From positions 1 through 57,212 of the forward strand of contig DASPKX010000046.1 in the NCBI GenBank assembly GCA_035627835.1: a stretch of DNA of 57,212 nucleotides, read 5' to 3'. The notes under the pieces were generated by a model. That model searched no databases, was not told the DNA's origin, and saw only the letters and a list, made by a program, of their open reading frames with translations. Position numbers and translations under genes: made by a program. This document shows positions 51,792 to 57,212 of the stretch, in pieces (position 1 is the stretch's first letter; every line of letters begins with the position of its first letter). This DNA comes from DASPKX01 sp035627835 (lineage in GTDB: Bacteria; Verrucomicrobiota; Verrucomicrobiia; Limisphaerales; SXQI01).

Positions 51792-51878
51792 TCAGCCCTT
51801 CCCGCCAGACGCAGCAACGCCGTTGCCGCGCATCATAATTGCGGCTGCCGGATTGTTGACGTTGGCCAGGTGAGCCAT
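51792..51878 (-). CDS. Candidate 28-residue microprotein
   Basis: An ATG at 51876-51878 (minus strand) opens 28 codons ending TGA at 51792-51794. The peptide begins MAHLANVNNPAAAIMMRGNG and ends VAASGGKG. It starts 17 bp after the hexomutase stop and ends 17 bp before a strong terminator with T-tract, which is a natural end for a small gene. No Shine-Dalgarno sequence is seen. The composition (small residues, no long hydrophobic run, glycine-rich end) does not suggest a membrane peptide. No family is recognised, and this could be a non-coding tail of the transcript. Confidence 0.35.
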   Translation of the reverse strand: MAHLANVNNPAAAIMMRGNGVAASGGKG

Positions 51879-51895
51879 CTTGTGAGCAGTTTAAA

Positions 51896-53320
51896 CTATT
51901 TTAATAACGCAGAGCAAGCCTGACGCAGAGTCTGCAATCCGGCCTCCGTCTTCGCCTCGATATAACAGCGAATCAGCGGTTCCGTGCCACTCGCGCGGAA
52001 GGCCACCCATTCGTTGTTAGGCAACAGGTATTTGTAACCGTCTGTCGTGATGAACTTCTGCACCGGGAAGGTGCCGATGCTGGGCAAGCCGCTGCCGAGC
52101 TTTTTCAGGAGCACTTCTTTGCTCTCGGCGGGCACGGCCACGTTCAAACGATCTGTGTGAAATTCGCCAACTTTGCTGGAGATCTCGCGCAGAATGTCGC
52201 CTAGAGGACGCCCTTCTGTTGCGTAAAGTTCGGCCATCAGCAAGCAAGCCAAGATGCCGTCCTTTTCCGGAATGTGGCCTTTGACGCTCAACCCGCCGGA
52301 CTCTTCGCCGCCCACGATGATTGGCTCTTTCTCCATCAAGGCGCCGATGTATTTGAAACCCACCGGGGTCTCGTGAACTTTCACGCCCAGCATCTCAGCC
52401 ACGGAATCAACCTGGTGGCTTGTGGGGACAGTGCGCACGACAGCCCCTTCCCACTTCCGGTTCTTCTTCAGGTGATAAAGCGCCAGCGCCAGGATTTGGT
52501 TTGGCGTCAGCCAGGTGCCGTCTTTATCGACGATGCCGAAGCGGTCGGCGTCCCCGTCCAAGCCGAGGCCAAGACTCGCTTTACCGGAGAGAATCGCTTC
52601 GCGCACTGCGGCCATGCCTTCGGAATTTGGCTCAGGATGATGCCCGCCGAACAACGGATTCGGCTGGTCATGGAAACGGATCAACTGCGCATCGGCGCGT
52701 TCCAAGAGCGTGTCGAGATAGCCGCGGCCGGTGCCGTACATGAACTCCACAGCGAGCTTCAGTTTGGCTTTTTTGATGGTGGCGAAATCGATCAGCTTCT
52801 CGATTTGGGCGAGGTAATCAGGCCGTGGGTCGAAAGTCTTGCCCTGGTAAATGCCGATCTGAGCAACGGTCGGCTTCCACTTGGAAGCGATCAGCCGGGC
52901 GGCGTGGGCCTCGATCTGCCTGGTGACTTCCGGAGGAGCGGCCGCGCCGTTGGAAGTCGAAAACTTTAAGCCCTGGTACTCAGCCGGGTTATGGCTGGCG
53001 GTCATGTTGATGCCGCCAATGGCTTTGCGGGAGCGGATGTTGTGCGAGATGACTGGTGTGGGCGCATCGCGCTCGCAGAGCAATGGCTGCAGGCCGTTCT
53101 GCTCGAGGATCTCCGCTGCCGCTGCGCAGAATTGAGGACCGAGGAAACGGGTGTCGTGGCCGAGAATGACCACAGGCGCGCGGCCATGGATGTCCGACTT
53201 CGCGTTGCTCAGCTCAGCCTTGAGATAATCCGCGATGGCTTGGGAAGCGATGCGGACGTTATCGAAAGTGAAATCCTGGGCGATAATCCCGCGCCAGCCG
53301 GAAGTTCCAAATTTAATCAT
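51896..53320 (-). CDS. Phosphoglucomutase/phosphomannomutase-family hexomutase
   Basis: The 474-residue enzyme interconverts hexose 1- and 6-phosphates in the cytosol. Motifs in order: FGTSGWRGIIAQDF at the N-terminus, NMTASHNPAEYQG near residue 106 (the phosphoserine), LGLDGDADRFGIVD near 248 (Mg2+ loop), VGGEESGGLSV near 330 (sugar specificity loop) and FRASGTEPLIRCYIEA near the end (phosphate loop). All five are intact. Only the sub-specificity (glucose, mannose or glucosamine) is undecided. A GGGG-containing purine run lies shortly before the ATG at 53320. Confidence 0.93.
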   Translation of the reverse strand: MIKFGTSGWRGIIAQDFTFDNVRIASQAIADYLKAELSNAKSDIHGRAPVVILGHDTRFLGPQFCAAAAEILEQNGLQPLLCERDAPTPVISHNIRSRKAIGGINMTASHNPAEYQGLKFSTSNGAAAPPEVTRQIEAHAARLIASKWKPTVAQIGIYQGKTFDPRPDYLAQIEKLIDFATIKKAKLKLAVEFMYGTGRGYLDTLLERADAQLIRFHDQPNPLFGGHHPEPNSEGMAAVREAILSGKASLGLGLDGDADRFGIVDKDGTWLTPNQILALALYHLKKNRKWEGAVVRTVPTSHQVDSVAEMLGVKVHETPVGFKYIGALMEKEPIIVGGEESGGLSVKGHIPEKDGILACLLMAELYATEGRPLGDILREISSKVGEFHTDRLNVAVPAESKEVLLKKLGSGLPSIGTFPVQKFITTDGYKYLLPNNEWVAFRASGTEPLIRCYIEAKTEAGLQTLRQACSALLK

Positions 53321-53354
53321 AATCCCCTAGCGCCAGTGTCGCGCGGATTGCAGG

Positions 53355-53756
53355 TCAGGTCTCGCGAGTCCAGTCGAAGGCCCCCTTCTTCACGGCGTAG
53401 ATGTAGCCGATGAGAAGAATGCCGAGGAAACTGACCATCGAACCGAAGATGAGATTGGCGTTCTCTTGAAGCATATCGCGATAAACGACCGCCCATGGGT
53501 AAAGGAAGACTACTTCGATATCGAACAGGATGAAGAGCATCGCCACCAGGTAGAACTTGACGGACATCCTGGCGTTGGCTTCGCCGACCGGCAGCATGCC
53601 GCATTCGTAGGCGGAGTCTTTGACGCGGTTGCGGCGGCCGAGTTTGCCGACGACCACGGACAGGACGAGATTGCCAACCGCAAATGCGACCGCCACTCCT
53701 GCGAGAATCAGGATGGGGACATACTGCATTTGCTGAGCAGAGGCTTGTTGCTCCAT
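53355..53756 (-). CDS. nuoA: NADH-quinone oxidoreductase subunit A
   Basis: The 133-residue membrane protein of complex I has three transmembrane segments, with YECGMLPVG between the first and second, and MLFILFDIEVVFLYPWAVVY, the invariant FDIE motif. NuoA normally heads a nuoABCD... operon, but here the next gene downstream on the same strand is the hexomutase, so it is separated from the rest. The coding region is uninterrupted. Confidence 0.93.
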   Translation of the reverse strand: MEQQASAQQMQYVPILILAGVAVAFAVGNLVLSVVVGKLGRRNRVKDSAYECGMLPVGEANARMSVKFYLVAMLFILFDIEVVFLYPWAVVYRDMLQENANLIFGSMVSFLGILLIGYIYAVKKGAFDWTRET

Positions 53757-53835
53757 CCCGGAAACTTAAAGACAGGTTTGCTGGTTTGGCAAGGGGTTTG
53801 GGCGTGGAGGATGCAATCTCGCGGGAGACCTCTTG

Positions 53836-54181
53836 TTACTTCAAGACAGTGATTGTCAGCGGCTTTGAATGGGTAATCGTAGTCGGCGGCTCAGTGCGGT
53901 ACGGGAATGTCACCGTGAGGTAGTAAGTGCCCGGTTCCTGAGGAATATCTCTCCAGTCGATGGCTATTCCCTTTTCCGTGCTTTCTGCCGGTCGGAGATT
54001 AACAATGTGACGCCCGCCGATGTAATCATCCTCGGGGGGGTGGATTTTGCATGTTCGGCGTCACAGCGGGGATGCCGTTGGTGGTCGTGAATCTGGCAGT
54101 AAACATACCCGTTTCCCTCAGCACCTGCGCTAAGACGTGACCAGAACCAATAACGAGGCAAAGCAGCAGAGCAGCGCACAA
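53836..54181 (-). pseudogene. Broken gene for a small secreted protein (C7 frameshift)
   Basis: Reading on the minus strand, one frame gives a secretion-like segment (CAALLLCLVIGSGHVLAQVL) ending in a stop just after a run of seven Cs (54034-54040). In the next frame the DNA continues DDYIGGRHIVNLRPAESTEK, IDWRDIPQEPGTYYLTVTFP and ends LTITVLK with TAA at 53836. One or two bases gained or lost in the run join the halves to a protein of about 115 residues with an Ig-like ending. No proper ATG is seen at the front. A TTG at 54181 with AAAGGA upstream is the best start. Family not recognised. Confidence 0.6.
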
Positions 54182-54356
54182 ACGCGTCCGCGCTTTTCCT
54201 TTAAGAATTGTGCGCCTCCTGCCGGAGGCTGATCATAGAAGGTCATGACCCACAGCTTCGCTGCGCTTGCTGTGGGCTACTCTGTTCGCGCCCTTCCAGG
54301 GCCAAACGCCCGGTCGGGTGACCGCGCCGGGCGATTGTTACGGGAGTCGTTTTGGC
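54182..54356. other. Short gene-free stretch with hairpins
   Basis: Three inverted repeats are visible: GCCTCC/GGAGGC near 54214, CCCACAGC/GCTGTGGG near 54250-54278 and CGCCCGG (54307-54313)/CCGGGCG (54327-54333). The last, read on the minus strand, is followed by TTTGG and could weakly terminate the amidohydrolase gene. No gene is seen. Confidence 0.4.
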
Positions 54357-55295
54357 CTAGACGTAGCGATACACACGGCGGGCGTTGTGGGTGAAGTATT
54401 TGGCGGAGGCTTCGGGGCCGTGGGTGACGAAGTATTGTTTTACGATCTCCACCACCGTTGGGAGCTGGGCGAAGCGGTTGCTTACAGGCCAGTTGCTGCC
54501 GAAGATCACGCGGTCTTCACCGAAGCTTCTCCAGAGCTGGTCCAAGATTGGTTTATAGAATTCCACATCGGATGGGGCGGTGTTTTCTTTTCCGGTAGCC
54601 TCGACGAGCCCGGAGACTTTCATGAACACGTTCGGGTGCCGCGCAACATTGTCGATGGCGCGTGACCATTTTTGATCCGGAGTTTTGCCGTCAATGCGGG
54701 GGCCGCCGCAGTGGTCGATAACGATTTTTAGCTTTGGCAGAACGGCGGCGAGCGCGGCGACGTTGGGGAGTTGATCGGGGCCGCAGAGGACGTCCAGGGC
54801 GAGACCGCGTTCAGCGAGCAGCGCGAGGTCGCGCACGAATGGGGTGGAGTCCGGCGTGATGGGGATAGCCCAACCGCCGGTGCGCATGCCTCGGAAGAGC
54901 GGGTTGGCGGCGAAGCGCTCCAAGTCAGCGGCGAACCCGGGTTGGCCCGGTTTGAGGTGGCCCACCAGGCCGCGGAGGAACGGCTCGCGCCTGGCGAGAT
55001 CGAGGATCCATTGGTTGTCTTCCACGCGGGGGCTGGCTTCGACAACGACGGTGCCGGTGATCCCGAGAGGTTTGGCTAAGCGGACATATTCTTCAGGGAG
55101 GACGGGGCGGTAGAGGACTTTATCGTCCTTGCCCGGCCAATCAACGCCGCCCGGACGCGTCGGATCGTAGAAGTGGGTGTGGGTGTCGATGATGCCCGGT
55201 GAGCGATCACTGAAGGTGGCGCAACCTGTCAGCGCGAGGGCCGCGGAAAGATTGGCCGCTATGAAGTTGCGGCGCGTGAGGGCGGTGGAGTTCAT
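54357..55295 (-). CDS. Secreted amidohydrolase-2 family protein (lactonase-like)
   Basis: The 312-residue protein has a Tat-like leader with a lipobox-like end (TRRNFIAANLSAALALTGCA). The TIM-barrel metal-dependent hydrolase has GIIDTHTHFYDPTRPGG near residue 34 (HxH), LKIVIDHCGGPRIDGK near 190, and FGSNWPVSNRF near 270 (catalytic Asp region). This is the L-fuconolactonase/2-pyrone-4,6-dicarboxylate hydrolase group, which opens sugar-acid lactones. The intradiol dioxygenase at 21359 would be a suggestive pathway neighbour but is far away. Whether it is lipid-anchored depends on the lipobox. Confidence 0.85.
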   Translation of the reverse strand: MNSTALTRRNFIAANLSAALALTGCATFSDRSPGIIDTHTHFYDPTRPGGVDWPGKDDKVLYRPVLPEEYVRLAKPLGITGTVVVEASPRVEDNQWILDLARREPFLRGLVGHLKPGQPGFAADLERFAANPLFRGMRTGGWAIPITPDSTPFVRDLALLAERGLALDVLCGPDQLPNVAALAAVLPKLKIVIDHCGGPRIDGKTPDQKWSRAIDNVARHPNVFMKVSGLVEATGKENTAPSDVEFYKPILDQLWRSFGEDRVIFGSNWPVSNRFAQLPTVVEIVKQYFVTHGPEASAKYFTHNARRVYRYV

Positions 55296-55361
55296 AGGCA
55301 GGAGGGTAATGAGTTGACGCAGGGGCGGCGAGGATTTGGTGGGAGGTGCGGAGGGCGAGGC

Positions 55362-55985
55362 TCATGGGGCGAACAGGTGGGATGATTCGGGACGATGAGG
55401 TGGTTCGATGAGGTCGGAGCGTGGGCCGAAGATTTTTTCGCGCGCGGCCCAGATCTTGTCTTCGTTGTCAGTGGAGGTGTTGCTGCAGATGGTCGCGATC
55501 TCCTGCTGATGAATGATGGCCTGGCGCGCAGCGTTGAACTCGAACTTGCGAGTTTCGAGAGCTAACCGGCGCTCCATGAGAGCCATCTCACGCTCGCGCT
55601 GCTGCATTTCGCGAAGGCGAAGGGCCCAACGCGCGGCCGCGGTGAATCGGCCGGGAGTGAGCTGGTTGGTGGAAAGTTCGGCAGCGGCTCTTTGGAGGGA
55701 GGCGAAGATGAGGTCGTCATTGGCTGGGGTGGCTTGGCCAAGTTCGGGGAGGTCTTCTGTGAGTTGTTGATGAAACCGCGCGCGGGCGCGCAGGTGAAAG
55801 CGCCGCAGCGTGGTGAGGTGGGTTTTGAGCCCAAAACCGTCTGGTGGGTCGGCGGCCACCATTTCGAGCACGCGCCGGAGTGGGAGCGTCTCGAGCCAAT
55901 CGAAAAGTTGCTCCTGTTGCTCGGGAGTGAGGTTGTTGAGGGCACATTCGGGACGGAGACGGATGGGTGCGTTGGTGTTGTTCAT
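55362..55985 (-). CDS. Coiled-coil hypothetical protein
   Basis: The 207-residue protein has a possible helix-turn-helix at the N-terminus (LNNLTPEQQEQLFDWLETLP). A long helical region with a charged coiled coil follows (LREMQQREREMALMERRLAL). The C-terminus is Pro-rich. The layout is reminiscent of DUF3486 or phage small-terminase-like proteins, but I cannot assign it. It lies just beyond an array of CGTG motifs. The start at ATG 55985 is preferred to 56045, whose upstream residues are low-complexity. Confidence 0.6.
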   Translation of the reverse strand: MNNTNAPIRLRPECALNNLTPEQQEQLFDWLETLPLRRVLEMVAADPPDGFGLKTHLTTLRRFHLRARARFHQQLTEDLPELGQATPANDDLIFASLQRAAAELSTNQLTPGRFTAAARWALRLREMQQREREMALMERRLALETRKFEFNAARQAIIHQQEIATICSNTSTDNEDKIWAAREKIFGPRSDLIEPPHRPESSHLFAP

Positions 55986-56070
55986 GGGTGAGTGTGTTAA
56001 GAGGGGTTGGGTTAGGGTCGCTCTGGCTGAAAGGCTGCTGATCACTCTTCGAAGCGCCCTTTAAAAAAAG

Positions 56071-56147
56071 CGTGTACAGCGTGTTTTACCGTGTTTTGCT
56101 AAGGAATTAGCGTGCACAAGAGCGTGCATGACCGTGCACAGATCGTG
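56071..56147. promoter_or_regulatory. Phased CGTG motif array
   Basis: CGTG occurs at 56071, 56080, 56090, 56111, 56123, 56133 and 56144. The spacings are 9, 10, 21, 12, 10 and 11 bp, close to one helical turn or two. Several are followed by TACA, TTTT, CACA or CATG. The array is 86-162 bp upstream of the coiled-coil gene on the minus strand and is the only such cluster noticed in the window. It may be a cooperative protein-binding site or an iteron-like element, by analogy only. Confidence 0.5.
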
Positions 56148-56372
56148 TTCAGGAAGGTGATGGTTAAGGGTCGCCCTCTGAGCATGGTTGGCCAGTGCGG
56201 ATGGTCCGGCGAAGATGGCAAGATGCCCTCTGCGGGCAGCGCCATCCTCCTTCGCATAAAGCTTCTGAGGACAAGCCGTGAGGCCGACCCCACTTAGTTT
56301 TACACTTCGAGGACCCGCAGTGCGCCCTCGCCTGACGCGGAATTCAACTTTCATGGCGACCATCTTAGAGAG

Positions 56373-56401
56373 GGGGGTCCGACACAGGATGTCGGACCCC
56401 C
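56373..56401. repeat. REP-like palindrome, copy 2
   Basis: GGGGGTCCGACA (56373-56384) pairs perfectly with TGTCGGACCCCC (56390-56401) around CAGGA. Core and loop are the exact reverse complement of copy 1 at 9329-9367. A 12-bp perfect stem without a T-tract argues against a simple terminator. Confidence 0.75.
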
Positions 56402-56749
56402 GTAGAAAAAGAAAATCTTCCCGCGGAGGCGCGGAGAGGCAGAGATGGGCATGAAATGCACCGCCACGATGAAGGCGGAAAGCGCACAAGTGGCTGCTGC
56501 GTTCAAGGTTCGGAGACGAGTTGGGACGTTGCAGGACCGTTTTAAACCACGAAGATGATCAAGCGGTCGAAGGGCCTGCCGCAACGACGCACAGAATAGA
56601 CCGCCCATTTCGCTCAGGGTTGCTGGATGGACTGGCGGAGGTGCAGCCGGTTTTAAAAGATTTCGAACCAGGTTTTGTGCGCAAGAGGATTGCCCGTTAC
56701 GAGGCAGTTCCTTCGAGTGGACAGAATTAGAAAGATCCCACAGCGGATG
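56402..56749. other. Gene-free stretch with purine-rich repeats
   Basis: No supported gene. A stretch near 56420-56442 contains GCGGAGGCGCGGAGAGGCAGAG-like purine repeats and is followed by GAAAGCGCACAAG. Such GGAGGCGCGGAG runs are common in intergenic DNA of this group in my recollection. No promoter, terminator or RNA is clear. Confidence 0.35.
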
Positions 56750-57189
56750 TTAATCCTGCAACGCTTCGCGATGCGCCCGATGGTCGATATTCATTGGCGC
56801 AGTTGGTCATCGGCAGCTTGGAAAGGTTTTCGCATGTCCTCCGCTGCGATGTGGCCATCTGCAAACGCGCGATTCGCGCGGCCACGATGGTTAACGAAGC
56901 TGGGCTGTTTCGTTAATGGGCGAACATCCACTGTTTCGTGCGAAAAGCGTTCGGGAGAGATTGTCCCTTGCGTACTCAGCATCGAATCGAATGCGGCGTT
57001 GCGCGAGCAATGGAAGTTATCGCCGAAGGCAATGACATTTACGGGTGAACGGATCCAGTTTTCTTTGGTGGCACCCGGCTGCATGCCGTCATTCATGAAA
57101 AGATTCCCACTGAGCCCCAGAATTTGAGTGAAGGAGCCTACGCCTCTCGCATTTATGCGGGTGCGTGTGTCCCTTTTGCAAAACAGCAT
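56750..57189 (-). pseudogene. Degenerate H-X9-DG prepilin-like (DUF1559) gene
   Basis: The minus strand encodes GLSGNLFMNDG, MLSTQGTISPERFSHE and NHRGRANRAFADGHIA, the H-X9-DG motif of prepilin-like DUF1559 proteins. The expected ending (RRW-N-DH-PH-E) appears only out of frame: after LRQ and a stop (56791) the next frame continues MNIDHRAHREALQD and TAA at 56750. At its other end the frame meets an in-frame TAG directly before an ATG, and no prepilin signal is seen. So the gene is truncated at the N-terminus or edge and frameshifted at the C-terminus. Confidence 0.65.
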
Positions 57190-57212
57190 CTAGAGGTTCG
57201 TGCGGAGGTCGT

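Noticed and set aside
1..57212. tRNA or rRNA genes, CRISPR repeats, prophage
   Set aside because: No GTTC-A-C-type T-loop with acceptor pairing, no regularly spaced repeat with unique spacers and no structural phage genes were seen by eye.

Overview
The window looks like a chromosomal contig from a Verrucomicrobiota bacterium, probably of the Pedosphaera/Limisphaera kind. That is an inference from gene content, not from a marker gene. The pointers are a DUF1501 protein, a DUF1549/DUF1553 cytochrome protein, two DUF1080 (3-keto-disaccharide hydrolase-like) proteins, a PqaA-type protein, a TIGR04073-like protein, an H-X9-DG prepilin-like remnant, Tat-type twin-arginine leaders and many secreted carbohydrate-active proteins. 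No rRNA, tRNA, CRISPR array or prophage was recognised.

Layout. 1-7 kb: tail of a TPR protein, a DUF433/DUF5615 toxin-antitoxin pair, DUF1501, trpD, a membrane protein, a ferredoxin and a tightly overlapped DUF1080-DUF1080-lipoprotein operon. 7-16 kb: glycogen phosphorylase, a small ORF between two inverted repeats, ispE, a GntP-type transporter flanked by two paralogous single-domain response regulators, and an AI-2E/PerM-type permease. 16-25 kb: tandem YfhO-like membrane proteins, an intradiol dioxygenase, a BioF-like enzyme, a PqaA-like protein and a second DUF433/DUF5615 pair whose toxin is frameshifted. 25.2-26.6 kb: a complete 1,390-bp insertion sequence with a 16-bp target duplication, lying directly upstream of the SRP RNA promoter. 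26.6-30 kb: the housekeeping block SRP RNA-dnaX-ybaB-recR plus a HAD phosphatase.

30-42 kb: an alpha/beta hydrolase, two GH43 glycosidases, msrP without msrQ, a P-loop kinase fused in operon with a giant FtsX-type permease, a secreted protein, and a hybrid histidine kinase with a degenerate N-terminal receiver. 42-55 kb: the DUF1549 protein, an AddA-like helicase-nuclease without AddB, a dihaem cytochrome c, a MATE exporter, a phosphohexomutase followed by a 28-residue candidate microprotein, an orphan nuoA and an amidohydrolase. 55-57 kb is accessory and decayed: a coiled-coil hypothetical gene preceded by helically phased CGTG motifs, a palindromic repeat, and a broken prepilin-like gene.

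Recurring themes are secreted sugar catabolism (GH43, DUF1080, PqaA, dioxygenase, amidohydrolase), genes separated from their usual partners, two dispersed palindromic repeat families, convergent genes sharing a 4-bp stop overlap, and three single-base frameshifts in accessory genes. The last could be real decay or assembly error. No single gene cluster in the window is clearly a new defence or biosynthetic system. The most novel signals are the two short unlisted ORFs, the phased CGTG array, the IS/SRP RNA junction and the cysteine-free DnaX.
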